A stretch of 64,000 nucleotides of DNA from Enteractinococcus coprophilus (GTDB lineage Bacteria; Actinomycetota; Actinomycetes; Actinomycetales; Micrococcaceae), in NCBI RefSeq assembly GCF_006716305.1, contig NZ_VFOU01000003.1, positions 124,001 to 188,000 on the forward strand. The letters are read 5' to 3'. The number at the start of each line of letters is the position of its first letter. Position 1 is the first letter of the stretch. The translations under genes and the position numbers were made by a program. The notes under the pieces were generated by a model. That model worked only from the letters and a program-made list of their open reading frames with translations, did no database searches and was not told the origin of the DNA. Below, piece by piece: positions 52,806-62,280 of this stretch.

Positions 52806-54064
52806 TAAACGGCTCCCACGAGCGCTCGCAGTGCGGCCTGGGTGAAGATTTGCATACCCACCCCGATCGCGCGTTCATCCGGGTTATAGTCGCCTTGGTG
52901 CAAATCATAGATGGGCCCCGACGGGGTACGCGTGCCCAACCGGAACATCGCACCCGGGACTTTTTTGGTCATCCAGGCAAAGTCTTCACCGCCCATGGAT
53001 TGGCTGGCCAGCTCGATAGTTCGCGAGCCCAGCTCGAAGCGAGTTGCGTCTTCGATCAGATCCATCTCGGGTTCATTATTAACCACCGGCGGGACACCCC
53101 GGATGTGTTCTAGATGCACTTTGACACCGAAGGGCGCGGCCACGTGGCCAATGACCTCATCAAGCAGTTCTGAGGAGGAATCCCACGCGTCCACGTCCAG
53201 CGTACGCAGGGTGCCGGCCAACTGGCCGGTCGCTGGAATCGCATTGGGCGCATGGCCAGCTTGAATATGGCCCCAGGTCAGTTGGGCACCGGAGCGCACA
53301 TCGATACGACGCTCTAAGATCGCCGGCACTTGGGCTGCAATCTGGGCCAGCGCATAGACGATGTCTTGGGTCTGCTGCGGCCGGGAAGTGTGCCCGCCGC
53401 GACCGGTCAGCGTCACGCGGATGGTATCGGTGGCCGAGGTAATGGCCCCGATGCGGGTCCCGATCGTGCCGACGTTGAAGCTCGGGTCGGCGTGCAGTGC
53501 GATGATCCGCGGGATCTCTTCCAAAACTCCCTGGCGAATGACCTCGAGTGATCCACCGGGGATTTTTTCTTCGGCGGGTTGGAAGATCACGCGGATGCGC
53601 CCGGTCAGATCCAAATGATCCACCGGCACGCTGGTTTGGCGCGTTAGCAGCCGGTGCAAGGTGATCGCGGTGCCCAGCGAGACTGCGGTGTGAATGTCAT
53701 GGCCGCAAGCATGCGCAATGCCGTCATGTACCGAGGCGTATGGGAGGCCGGTTTCTTCTCGAACCGGTAGGGCATCAATATCGGCGCGAATGCCCAGCAC
53801 GATCGGCCCGGAACCAATATCCACCCATGCGCCGGTCGACTCTAACCGGTTGGGCTGCAGCCCGTGACGCTCCAGCGCGTCAATGATCTGGTCGGTCGTG
53901 CGAAATTCACGAAACGACAGTTCCGGGTGCTGGTGAATATCGCGGCGAAAGGTGATCGCTTCATCCAAGACTTCCTCAACCGCGGGCGCGATGCGGGGCA
54001 GTCCCGGATCGTCGCGGACGGGTTGTTGATCAGAATGGATAAGTTTTGGGGGTGTCTTATTCAC
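52805..54064 (-). CDS. M20-family amidohydrolase
   Basis: The 419-aa metallohydrolase has the M20 ligands in DIHQHPELSFREF, HACGHDIHTAVSLG, FQPAEEKIPGGSL and MGGEDFAWMTKKVPG, and a dimerisation domain between about 200 and 310. It belongs to the IAA-amino acid hydrolase/aminoacylase group; natural substrates are unknown. It is coupled to manC (ATGA overlap 54061-54064) upstream and cdd downstream, which is odd company for an amidohydrolase. Confidence 0.9.
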   Translation of the reverse strand: MNKTPPKLIHSDQQPVRDDPGLPRIAPAVEEVLDEAITFRRDIHQHPELSFREFRTTDQIIDALERHGLQPNRLESTGAWVDIGSGPIVLGIRADIDALPVREETGLPYASVHDGIAHACGHDIHTAVSLGTAITLHRLLTRQTSVPVDHLDLTGRIRVIFQPAEEKIPGGSLEVIRQGVLEEIPRIIALHADPSFNVGTIGTRIGAITSATDTIRVTLTGRGGHTSRPQQTQDIVYALAQIAAQVPAILERRIDVRSGAQLTWGHIQAGHAPNAIPATGQLAGTLRTLDVDAWDSSSELLDEVIGHVAAPFGVKVHLEHIRGVPPVVNNEPEMDLIEDATRFELGSRTIELASQSMGGEDFAWMTKKVPGAMFRLGTRTPSGPIYDLHQGDYNPDERAIGVGMQIFTQAALRALVGAV

Positions 54065-55197
54065 AGCACATCATCGTCCCCGTGTGCTTTGATCGATTCC
54101 ACGGCCTGTTTAACCGATTGCGCATGTTTCGTCGTCGTCACTAACAGCGCATCCGGGGTATCTACCACCACGATATCTTCTACCCCGATCAACGCGATGA
54201 CTCGGGAGGTATCGGTGACAACCACACCGTTTGCTTCATCCGCGTAGACGCGCGGTGTTTCTCCAATGACGGTCACCCCGGACTCGTCGGCGGCCGGGTT
54301 CAACCGGGCGATCGCGGCGAAATCTCCGACGTCGTCCCAGGTAAACTCCCCCGGAATAACGGCCACATCCCCGGCTTGTGCCGCCGGTTCCGCCACCGCA
54401 TAGTCGATAGCCGTCTTGGGCAAGTCGTGCCAGATGTCTGCCATGACCTGATCGGAATCCCCGGACACAATGGCCTTGGCAATCGTGGTGACGCCCTCGT
54501 GGAGTTCCGGTTCGTTTGCCGCCAGGTGCTCTAACAACAGCTTGACGGAAGCGACGAACATGCCAGCATTCCAAAAAAAGTTCCCCGACTCGATATACCC
54601 TTTGGCGACGTCGGCCTGAGGTTTTTCAACGAATTTTGCGACCTGATAGGCCGAGGGAGCGCCGTCAACATCGAGCTTATCGCCCTGGCGAATATACCCA
54701 AACCCGGTGGACGGGTAGGTGGGTTTGATACCGATGGTCACAATTTTATTCGTTGCCGCGGTCGCGATGGCTTCGGCCACCGCGGTTTGGAAGACCTCAT
54801 CGGGACCAATGACTTGATCAGCAGCAAAAGAGCCCATAATCGCGTCAGGGTCGCGCTCGGCCAGGACGGCGGCGGCCAGCCCGATAGCAGCCGCCGAATC
54901 CTTGGGCTCTGGTTCAAACAGGAAGTTTTCCCGCGCCACATCGGATAGTTGCGCACAGACCGCTTCGTGATGGGCCTTGCCGGTGACCACAAGAACCTTC
55001 TCGCCAGCCAGTGGATACAGGCGATCATAGGTCGCACGGATCAACGTCTGACCCGAACCGGTCAGGTCATGCAGAAACTTTGGAGCGGCGGCACGTGATA
55101 ATGGCCACAGCCGGGTGCCGACCCCGCCGGCGGGGATGACGGCCCAGAAGCGGTCCAGCCCGGGAGTATGAGATGATGAAAACTGCTGTTGGTTCAC
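54061..55197 (-). CDS. manC: Mannose-1-phosphate guanylyltransferase
   Basis: The enzyme forms GDP-mannose from mannose-1-phosphate and GTP. The 378-aa single-domain protein has the nucleotide signature WAVIPAGGVGTRLWPLSR with the FLHDLTG block, and sugar-binding FVEKPQADVAKGYI. It lacks the C-terminal isomerase domain of bifunctional forms, consistent with the separate manA at 17.7 kb. It starts the overlapping manC-M20-cdd-deoA-dedA-add-mazG run. Confidence 0.94.
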   Translation of the reverse strand: MNQQQFSSSHTPGLDRFWAVIPAGGVGTRLWPLSRAAAPKFLHDLTGSGQTLIRATYDRLYPLAGEKVLVVTGKAHHEAVCAQLSDVARENFLFEPEPKDSAAAIGLAAAVLAERDPDAIMGSFAADQVIGPDEVFQTAVAEAIATAATNKIVTIGIKPTYPSTGFGYIRQGDKLDVDGAPSAYQVAKFVEKPQADVAKGYIESGNFFWNAGMFVASVKLLLEHLAANEPELHEGVTTIAKAIVSGDSDQVMADIWHDLPKTAIDYAVAEPAAQAGDVAVIPGEFTWDDVGDFAAIARLNPAADESGVTVIGETPRVYADEANGVVVTDTSRVIALIGVEDIVVVDTPDALLVTTTKHAQSVKQAVESIKAHGDDDVL

Positions 55198-55277
55198 TCA
55201 AACTACTGTATTGCAGATCTCTGACAACTAGCTGAAGTTACCGGCAGCCCAGTCTAAAATGTCGTAATAACAATTCT

Positions 55278-55309
55278 TTGGCTGGTTAGTATTAGCCTAT
55301 AGCTATAGG
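55278..55309 (+). promoter_or_regulatory. Putative sdh promoter region with 14-bp palindrome
   Basis: CCTATAGCTATAGG (55296-55309) is a perfect palindrome whose halves (TATAGC, TATAGG) look like -10 elements; TTGGCT (55278-55283) could be a -35. It lies 80 bases upstream of sdhC and is a candidate operator or promoter. Confidence 0.4.
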
Positions 55310-55388
55310 ACGCAACTCGCACCGGCGCTGAACGCGAGACTCAAACCAGGTCTAGGCGCCAATCCTGCGTGCTTTTGGAGGTTTCATA

Positions 55389-55805
55389 GTGTCTACTGCG
55401 ACAACCGCGCAGCAGTCACCTCCTGCCGAATCTAAATCCGGCAGAGGGACGTTGTATCGCGGAAAAGAAGGTATGTGGTCTTGGGTTGGCCACCGAATCA
55501 CCGGCGTGGTGATTTTCTTATTCTTATTGGTCCACGTGCTGGATACCGCACTGGTCCGCGTCTCGCCCGAAGCCTACGACGCCGTGATCGGTACCTATAA
55601 AAACTGGTACATGGCGCTTGGTGAATCCGGTCTTGTAGCTGCGGTCATCTATCACGCATTCAACGGCATCCGGATCGTACTGGTCGACTTCTGGCAGAAG
55701 GGCACCAAGTACCACCGTCACATGTTCTGGACCGTCATGATTCTCTGGGTCGTCGTGTTTGGCGCATTCTTTATCCGCCACATGATGCTGGTCCTGGGAG
55801 GTTAA
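55389..55805 (+). CDS. sdhC: Succinate dehydrogenase cytochrome b556 subunit
   Basis: SdhC anchors the complex in the membrane and helps bind haem and menaquinone. The 138-aa protein has three helices; GMWSWVGHRITGVVIFLFLL and LVHVLDTALVRVSPEAYD carry the conserved His and Ser/Arg of the family, and YHAFNGIRIVLVDF the second conserved His. GTG 55389 follows GGAGGTTTCATA. It opens the sdhCDAB operon. Confidence 0.94.
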   Translation: MSTATTAQQSPPAESKSGRGTLYRGKEGMWSWVGHRITGVVIFLFLLVHVLDTALVRVSPEAYDAVIGTYKNWYMALGESGLVAAVIYHAFNGIRIVLVDFWQKGTKYHRHMFWTVMILWVVVFGAFFIRHMMLVLGG

Positions 55806-55810
55806 CGCAT

Positions 55811-56299
55811 ATGACCACACAACAACAGATCAATATCGCTGCACCACGGTCCGGCGACATTGACCCTAAATATATTCGTCAATCTGCGTCATCCAGCTCG
55901 AACTGGGAAATGTTCAAGTGGCTGTTCATGCGCATCTCTGGACCAATCCTGTTGGTCTTAATCTTCACGCACCTGTTCACCAACTTGATGCTTGGTGACG
56001 GCGTGCACGGTCTGAACTTCGGGCTGGTCGCCGGTAAATGGGCCTCCCCGCTCTGGCAGATCTGGGACCTGGTCATGCTGTGGTTAGCAATGATCCACGG
56101 CACCATTGGTGTCGCCACGATCATTGACGACTACACCAAAAAAGACCGCACCCGTGTTGCATTCAAAGTTGCCCTGTACCTGGCGTCCATCACCATCGTT
56201 GTACTCGGTACCTTGGTGATTTTCACCTTCGAACCATGCATGACCGACGCTGCAGGCAACTTGTTAGACAACTCGCCAAGCTTCTGCTTCAACCAGTAA
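55811..56299 (+). CDS. sdhD: Succinate dehydrogenase hydrophobic membrane anchor subunit
   Basis: The 162-aa protein has a polar N-terminus (about 1-35), then three helices including FKWLFMRISGPILLVLIFTH and WDLVMLWLAMIHGTIGVATI, whose His residues are likely haem or quinone ligands. It starts five bases after sdhC. The N-terminal SNWEMFKWLFMR block is typical of actinobacterial SdhD. Confidence 0.93.
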   Translation: MTTQQQINIAAPRSGDIDPKYIRQSASSSSNWEMFKWLFMRISGPILLVLIFTHLFTNLMLGDGVHGLNFGLVAGKWASPLWQIWDLVMLWLAMIHGTIGVATIIDDYTKKDRTRVAFKVALYLASITIVVLGTLVIFTFEPCMTDAAGNLLDNSPSFCFNQ

Positions 56300-56339
56300 G
56301 CACCCGAAGCACAAGACTTAAGAAAGAAGACTTCATCTG

Positions 56340-58127
56340 ATGCAAGTACATAAGTACGATGTCGTGATTGTCGGTGCCGGTGGCGCTGGCATGCGCGCAG
56401 CCATCGAAGCCGGACAGCGTGCACGAACTGCGGTATTGACCAAGCTGTACCCAACCCGTTCACATACCGGCGCTGCTCAGGGTGGTATGTGTGCTGCTCT
56501 GGCAAACGTTGAAGAAGACAACTGGGAATGGCACACCTTCGATACCGTCAAAGGTGGCGACTACATTGTCGACCAGGACGCCGCTGAGGTCATGGCCAAA
56601 GAGGCCATTGACGCCGTCCTGGACCTTGAAAAAATGGGTCTGCCGTTCAACCGTACGCCGGAAGGCAAAATCGACCAGCGTCGTTTCGGTGGCCACACCC
56701 GTGACCACGGGAAAGCCCCGGTGCGTCGCGCCTGCTATGCAGCCGACCGTACCGGTCACATGATTCTGCAGACCCTCTACCAGAACTGTGTTAAGCACAA
56801 CGTCGAGTTCTACAACGAGTTCTACGTCCTCGATCTGCTGATGGTCGAAGAAGACGCCACTCGAGAAGACGGCACCCCATACAAGCAAAAGCGCGTAGCA
56901 GGTGTCGTTTCTTATGAACTAGCCACCGGTGAGCTGCACATCTTCCAGGCCAAATCCGTTGTCTTTGCAACTGGTGGTGCAGGCAAGGTCTTCAAGACCA
57001 CCTCGAATGCCCACACCCTGACCGGTGACGGCATGGCCATTGCCTACCGTCACGGTATCCCACTGGAAGACATGGAATTCATCCAGTTCCACCCAACCGG
57101 TCTGGCAGGCCTTGGCATTCTGTTGTCTGAAGCGGCCCGTGGCGAAGGTGGTATCCTGCGAAACGCCGACGGTGAGCGCTTCATGGAACGCTATGCCCCA
57201 ACCATTAAAGACTTGGCTCCGCGTGACATTGTGGCCCGTTCGATGGCAAACGAAGTGCGCGAAGGCCGCGGTGCAGGCCCGAATAAGGACTACGTCCTGC
57301 TCGACCTGACCCACCTGGAACCTGAGCACATCGACGCCAAACTTCCAGATATTACCGAGTTCGCTCGAACCTACCTGGGTGTCGAACCATACACCGAACC
57401 AGTCCCGGTGTTCCCAACCTGTCACTACGTGATGGGTGGTATCCCAACCGACATCGAAGCCAATGTCCTGCAAGACAATGACACCCGCATCCCGGGCCTG
57501 TTTGCTGCTGGTGAGGTTGCTTGTGTTTCCGTACACGGCGCAAACCGTCTGGGGACTAATTCCCTGCTGGACATCAACGTCTTTGGTCGTCGCGCCGGCA
57601 TCTATGCCGCGGAATACGCCAAGGATGCTGACTTCGTTGACCTGCCTGAAAATGGTGAAAACTTCCTGGTCAACCAGATCGAATCGCTGCGTTCTGCAGA
57701 AGGTACCGAAAAAGTCGGTGAACTTCGAGCTGAACTGCAAGAAGTTATGGACGCCAACATGCAGGTGTTCCGTACCGAAGAATCGATCCGCCTCGCAATC
57801 GACAAGATTGAAGAATTGCGCGAACGCTACAAGAACGTAGCCGTTCAAGATAAGGGCAAACGCTACAACCTGGACCTGCTGGAAGGTCTGGAACTGGGCT
57901 ACCTGCTAGATATTGCAGAAGCCATGTCAGTTGCAGCGCTACACCGTCCTGAGTCTCGCGGTGGTCACTACCGCGAAGACTACCCAGATCGTGATGACGA
58001 AAACTGGATGGTTCACTCGATGCTCTACCGCGACGAAAACGCGGAGACCGAAGGCGTCAAGGGCATCCGCTTTGATACCAAAGACGTTGTCATGACCCGC
58101 TACGAGCCGATGGAGCGTAAGTACTAA
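56340..58127 (+). CDS. sdhA: Succinate dehydrogenase flavoprotein subunit
   Basis: SdhA oxidises succinate to fumarate with covalently bound FAD. The 595-aa protein has the FAD fold VVIVGAGGAGMRAAIEAGQ, the FAD-linking His in TRSHTGAAQGGMCAAL, the active-site RRFGGHTRDHGKAPVRRACY, EDMEFIQFHPTGLAG and GEVACVSVHGANRLGTNSLL. The sequence runs complete to YEPMERKY. It overlaps sdhB by the A of its ATG (TAATG). Confidence 0.98.
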   Translation: MQVHKYDVVIVGAGGAGMRAAIEAGQRARTAVLTKLYPTRSHTGAAQGGMCAALANVEEDNWEWHTFDTVKGGDYIVDQDAAEVMAKEAIDAVLDLEKMGLPFNRTPEGKIDQRRFGGHTRDHGKAPVRRACYAADRTGHMILQTLYQNCVKHNVEFYNEFYVLDLLMVEEDATREDGTPYKQKRVAGVVSYELATGELHIFQAKSVVFATGGAGKVFKTTSNAHTLTGDGMAIAYRHGIPLEDMEFIQFHPTGLAGLGILLSEAARGEGGILRNADGERFMERYAPTIKDLAPRDIVARSMANEVREGRGAGPNKDYVLLDLTHLEPEHIDAKLPDITEFARTYLGVEPYTEPVPVFPTCHYVMGGIPTDIEANVLQDNDTRIPGLFAAGEVACVSVHGANRLGTNSLLDINVFGRRAGIYAAEYAKDADFVDLPENGENFLVNQIESLRSAEGTEKVGELRAELQEVMDANMQVFRTEESIRLAIDKIEELRERYKNVAVQDKGKRYNLDLLEGLELGYLLDIAEAMSVAALHRPESRGGHYREDYPDRDDENWMVHSMLYRDENAETEGVKGIRFDTKDVVMTRYEPMERKY

Positions 58128-58891
58128 TGACTACCACATTAGAACCAACCAACAATACGGAAGAAGTGGGTGCGGTCGAGTCCTTCACCGTGACCATGCA
58201 AGTCCGCCGTTACCAGCCAGAATTCCACGAGGAAGCCTACTGGGATACCTGGACCATCGAGATGTACGGCACCGACCGTGTTCTCGACGCCCTGCACAAG
58301 ATCAAATGGGAAATCGATGGTACCCTGACGTTCCGTCGTTCTTGTGCCCACGGTATTTGTGGTTCCGACGCCATGCGTATCAACGGTGTCAACCGTCTGG
58401 CCTGTAAAGTCCTGCTCAAGGATCTGGATCTCTCCAAGCCTGTGACAGTAGAACCCATCAAAGGCCTACCGGTCGAAAAAGACATGATCGTCGACATGGA
58501 ACCATTCTTCCAGTCCTACCGCGAAATCATGCCTTTCCTGATCGCCGACGAATCCCGCGAACCAACCCGCGAACGTCTGCAGTCAGCAGAGGCACGCGAA
58601 CGTTTCGATGACACCACCAAGTGCATTCTGTGCGCTGCGTGCACATCGTCCTGCCCCGTCTTCTGGACCGACGGCCAGTACTTCGGCCCCGCAGCTATCG
58701 TCAACGCACACCGCTTCATCTTCGATGACCGTGACGAAGGTGGCGACATGCGCCTTGAGGTACTCAACGATAAAGAAGGCGTATGGCGCTGCCGTACCAC
58801 CTTTAACTGCACCGAAGCATGCCCACGTGGCATTCAGGTCACCAAAGCTATTGCAGAGGTCAAGCAGGCCATCCTGGCCCGCAACATCTAA
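58127..58891 (+). CDS. sdhB: Succinate dehydrogenase iron-sulfur subunit
   Basis: SdhB passes electrons from FAD to quinone through three Fe-S clusters. The 254-aa protein has the [2Fe-2S] ligands in SCAHGICGSDAMRINGVNRL, the [4Fe-4S] motif CILCAACTSSCPVFW and the [3Fe-4S]/[4Fe-4S] motif CRTTFNCTEACPRGI. It starts with a one-base overlap with sdhA. A strong terminator follows. Confidence 0.98.
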   Translation: MTTTLEPTNNTEEVGAVESFTVTMQVRRYQPEFHEEAYWDTWTIEMYGTDRVLDALHKIKWEIDGTLTFRRSCAHGICGSDAMRINGVNRLACKVLLKDLDLSKPVTVEPIKGLPVEKDMIVDMEPFFQSYREIMPFLIADESREPTRERLQSAEARERFDDTTKCILCAACTSSCPVFWTDGQYFGPAAIVNAHRFIFDDRDEGGDMRLEVLNDKEGVWRCRTTFNCTEACPRGIQVTKAIAEVKQAILARNI

Positions 58892-58904
58892 CGGCATCTA
58901 GCAC

Positions 58905-58952
58905 TGACTGCGGGGATGGAAGCACTTGCTGCTTCCATCCCCGCAGTCATTT
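58905..58952 (+). terminator. Terminator of the sdhCDAB operon
   Basis: A perfect 20-bp stem (58905-58924 with 58930-58949) with a 5-base loop is followed by TTT. It is the longest perfect hairpin seen in the window. Confidence 0.85.
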
Positions 58953-59181
58953 AACACGCACATCGCTCTGGTCTCTCGGTCAGCATGTCGACAATTTCAC
59001 CGCTCCTACCTGTCATCGACCCGGGTCTGAACGTCACATTTTCCGAAGGGTAGAGGGCCCCGACAGGTCGCAGTCTTGGCTATTACGAGCTCTCAAGGGT
59101 TCCAGTTGATACCCAATAACGGCAAAATCAGTACAAAGATCAACCATCTGACAAGGACCGGTCCTGCAAGGAGCTGATGGC

Positions 59182-61002
59182 ATGCTAAACCGTCTGCACG
59201 ATCTGTTGCGGCTACGTACCTCACCACCCATATTCTTTGGTGCAGCCTTCATCATCATCGTTTTCGTCGTCCTGACGATTACGGTCACAGAGTGGATGGA
59301 CTCAATTGTCTCCACGGCCTCAAACTGGCTCTACACCAATCTGGGCTGGTTCTACATCTTCGGTGTCACACTCTTTTTACTCTTTTTGATCTTCATCGCC
59401 CTGAGCCGCTTCGGACGGGTCAAACTCGGCCGGGACGACGAGCCACCCGAACACTCCGGCGCCGCATGGTTCGCGATGCTCTTCGCCGCCGGCATCGGCA
59501 GTATTCTGATGTTCTGGGGCGTTGCAGAGCCCGTCAGCCACTTCGGCGAACCACCACGCGGACCATCCTTAGGTATCGAAGCTGAAACAGCCGAAGCAGC
59601 AGTCGATGCGATGAACTTCACGTATTATCACTTCACCCTCCACACGTGGACGATCTTCGCACTCCCCTCGCTGTGTTTCGCCTACTTCATCCATAAACGC
59701 AACCTGCCCCCGCGTGTGAGCTCGATCTTCCAGCCCATCCTCGGCGAACGCATCCACGGACCCATCGGAAAACTCATCGACATCGTCGCTATCATCGGAA
59801 CGGTCTTTGGGATCGCGGTCTCCCTCGGCCTGGGAGTCTTACAGATCAATAGCGGGATCAATCGACTCTTCGGCGTCTCGGAATCGGCCATATGGCAACT
59901 AGTCATCATCGGCGTCGTCGGCGGGGCCTCAATGATCTCCGTAGCACTCGGCCTCGATAAGGGCATCAAGCGGCTGTCGAACTTTAACATTTGGATGGCC
60001 GTTGCGCTATTAGCCTTCATCTTGGTGACCGGCTCAACCTTGTTCGTCCTCAAAGGCACCTTCGAGTCGCTGGGTAGTTATGTCATGCACCTGCCGGAAC
60101 TTGCATTATGGAACGACACATTCGCCAACACCGGGTGGCAGTCCTCCTGGACGGTGTTTTACTGGGCCTGGACGATCACGTGGTCGCCGTTTGTAGGAAT
60201 ATTTATCGCCCGAATTTCCAAGGGCCGTACCATCCGCCAGTTCGTCTCTGGCGTCTTAGCGGTTCCGGCTGGATTCTCGGTAATCTGGTTTGGCATCTTC
60301 GGTCACGCTTCATTTGACATCGAGCTCAATGGCGAGGGAGGCATCGTGGAGACCGTGGTCGAAGAAGGTGACATCCCCGGAGCCCTCTTCGCGTTTCTTG
60401 AGCACTTTCCCGCCTCCGGATTCGTGTCGATCATTGCCATCATCTTGGTGACCATCTTCTTTATCACCTCGGTTGACTCTGCAGCCCTGGTCACCGACAC
60501 GATGGCCAACGGCCACGAAGACTTCAATCCGTTACGCCAACGCGTCTTCTGGGCGATCGCCATGGCCGTTATCACCGCAACACTGCTGGTTTTCTCCGGT
60601 TCCGGCGGGCTGGAGGCTCTTCAAGAGTTCGTGGTACTGGTCGGCTTGCCGTTCTTTATCATGGGGTATTTCCAGATGTATGCCATGTACCGGGCGCTCC
60701 GCGAAGATGCGAGCGAATTGCCCGCGATGCGTACCCGTCAGTGGAAGAAGGTCCTGCCACCAGAAGAGATTGAACGACGTAAAGGTGATGAGGATTTTGA
60801 GGGCGAAGATGCGGTCGTGGAACCGCAAGCCGAAGAAGAAGCCCCGGTAATGCGAGACCCCTATATTCCTAAACGGGTCATGGGTCCTCGCGGCACACTC
60901 TCGGCCCGCACAGGATCAGCTCAGATCATCCGTCCTCAAGCCAATCGCCCTCATCGCAGCAAGCATGCTAAACCGCCGACCAGAGATGCCGACGGGCACT
61001 AA
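59182..61002 (+). CDS. BCCT family (betaine/carnitine/choline) transporter
   Basis: BCCT proteins import compatible solutes or their precursors with Na+ or H+. The 606-aa protein has twelve membrane helices and the family signature FYWAWTITWSPFVGIFIARI, plus GIGSILMFWGVAEPVSHFG. The cytoplasmic C-terminal tail (about 520-606) is charged, as in osmosensing members such as BetP. AAGGAG lies nine bases before ATG 59182. The 230 bases upstream show no other feature. Confidence 0.94.
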   Translation: MLNRLHDLLRLRTSPPIFFGAAFIIIVFVVLTITVTEWMDSIVSTASNWLYTNLGWFYIFGVTLFLLFLIFIALSRFGRVKLGRDDEPPEHSGAAWFAMLFAAGIGSILMFWGVAEPVSHFGEPPRGPSLGIEAETAEAAVDAMNFTYYHFTLHTWTIFALPSLCFAYFIHKRNLPPRVSSIFQPILGERIHGPIGKLIDIVAIIGTVFGIAVSLGLGVLQINSGINRLFGVSESAIWQLVIIGVVGGASMISVALGLDKGIKRLSNFNIWMAVALLAFILVTGSTLFVLKGTFESLGSYVMHLPELALWNDTFANTGWQSSWTVFYWAWTITWSPFVGIFIARISKGRTIRQFVSGVLAVPAGFSVIWFGIFGHASFDIELNGEGGIVETVVEEGDIPGALFAFLEHFPASGFVSIIAIILVTIFFITSVDSAALVTDTMANGHEDFNPLRQRVFWAIAMAVITATLLVFSGSGGLEALQEFVVLVGLPFFIMGYFQMYAMYRALREDASELPAMRTRQWKKVLPPEEIERRKGDEDFEGEDAVVEPQAEEEAPVMRDPYIPKRVMGPRGTLSARTGSAQIIRPQANRPHRSKHAKPPTRDADGH

Positions 61003-61017
61003 CGTACTGCCGTCGGC
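60988..61017. terminator. Hairpin between convergent BCCT and GNAT genes
   Basis: GCCGACGG (60988-60995) pairs with CCGTCGGC (61010-61017). The left arm overlaps the end of the transporter gene. Weak T content. Confidence 0.35.
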
Positions 61018-61029
61018 TGGATTAATGTA

Positions 61030-61572
61030 CTAAAGCGAGGGGAGTCTGCGAGCTAACACGACGTCTTGAGCAACCACTCCCCCGACATCGAACGTTCGGG
61101 TACCAATATGTTGAAAGCCTGCACGTTCATAGAAACCGATCGCCCGGGCATTCGCCGCATTCGTTCCCAGCCACATCCATTCCTGCTTGGACGTGACGTA
61201 CTGTTCCATCAGGTGGTTCATCATCTTTTTGGACACTCCTGCCCCGTGGAATTCTGGATGCACATAGAATTTCGACAGCATGACCGTGGTCTCGACGGGC
61301 AGATCCATTTCCAATTGTGCATTATCGGGCAGTTCGCCCTCGACACACACTGTATAGCCAACCAACATGGCGCCGTCGGTTGCAACCAGAACGTAGCAGT
61401 CGTCGCGGGTAATCCAGTCTGCGAAGACATCAGCATTCAGCTCATTTTTGATGAACTGTTCAATGGCGGCTCGATCCATTTCCGGCGGGCACGCTAGTGG
61501 GAAGGTGCGTGCTGCCAGTGGTACTAGCTCATGGATGTCCGTGAGTTTTGCTTTACGAATGCTGACGCTCAT
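61030..61572 (-). CDS. GNAT family N-acetyltransferase
   Basis: This 180-aa protein has the GNAT fold with acetyl-CoA motif A in LSKFYVHPEFHGAGVSKKMM and the closing motif B in NARAIGFYERAGFQHIGTRT. The substrate is unknown. It stands alone on the minus strand, convergent with the BCCT gene. Confidence 0.9.
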   Translation of the reverse strand: MSVSIRKAKLTDIHELVPLAARTFPLACPPEMDRAAIEQFIKNELNADVFADWITRDDCYVLVATDGAMLVGYTVCVEGELPDNAQLEMDLPVETTVMLSKFYVHPEFHGAGVSKKMMNHLMEQYVTSKQEWMWLGTNAANARAIGFYERAGFQHIGTRTFDVGGVVAQDVVLARRLPSL

Positions 61573-61648
61573 AAAGTCCTAGTCTAATGTCCTGACATGC
61601 CGGCCGGTTGAATCTGAGGAAAGCCCCTCGCGTTGAGACTGCCGATCA

Positions 61649-62125
61649 TTAGGACGGCGCCTGTGGTCCGTTCTTTTTGGTGTACCACTCGTAGACTTCT
61701 CGGCGGAAAGCCAAGGCTAAAACCCATCCGGCAGCGATGAGCTGCGCCAAGCTCATAGCGAGACCGACGACATCAGAAAATCCGGTGGCAACGACTTGAG
61801 CGAAGCTCTGTACCGCTAACACGGCCGCGAGAACCGCGAGGACCACGGCGATCCAACGAGCCCAATTCATCGACCGCAGAACACCAAACCAGGTGCCGCC
61901 ATAGACCACAAGAGTGATAATCACCAGCGTGAGGTATGAGCTGCTCAGTGAGGACACGGGGATGGTGGTGCCATCACCGAGGTCAATAACTGCACCTTCG
62001 GCAGCCGGCAACAGCGTAATGATGTAGTTGATGAGCTGGACAGCAACCATCAACAGACTAAGGAAGAAGAAAGCGATGCCAAAATTCTTCGCCTGTCGTG
62101 GTTTTGTACCGGCTGCCTTACGCAT
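61649..62125 (-). CDS. Hypothetical 4-TM membrane protein
   Basis: The 158-aa protein has four membrane helices and a short basic tail. Helix 3 begins with the motif SMNWARWIAVVLAVLAAV. The same layout and an NWARFMGLVLAILF motif occur in the neighbour at 62281-62841, so the two are probably paralogues. Function unknown. Confidence 0.7.
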   Translation of the reverse strand: MRKAAGTKPRQAKNFGIAFFFLSLLMVAVQLINYIITLLPAAEGAVIDLGDGTTIPVSSLSSSYLTLVIITLVVYGGTWFGVLRSMNWARWIAVVLAVLAAVLAVQSFAQVVATGFSDVVGLAMSLAQLIAAGWVLALAFRREVYEWYTKKNGPQAPS

Positions 62126-62230
62126 CTGCGAATCACTTTCTCAACGAGTTATCATGAACGGTGCCAGTTTCAGCACATCGTTGTCCACACTATCCACCCC
62201 CCCGGATGCTCGACCATCCGGAGTAATAAT

Positions 62231-62261
62231 TTGGGCCGGTCAGCTCAGCTGACCGGCCCAA
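62231..62261 (-). terminator. Terminator after the 62.3 kb membrane protein gene
   Basis: A palindrome with 15-bp arms, TTGGGCCGGTCAGCT (62231-62245) and AGCTGACCGGCCCAA (62247-62261), lies 20 bases behind the stop on the minus strand, with AATTATTA following. Confidence 0.75.
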
Positions 62262-62280
62262 AACAAGTGTTATGAACGCA

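Noticed and set aside
56919-57848. 309-aa frame antisense to sdhA
   Set aside because: Fully inside an unmistakable sdhA on the other strand, with no domain or start signal.
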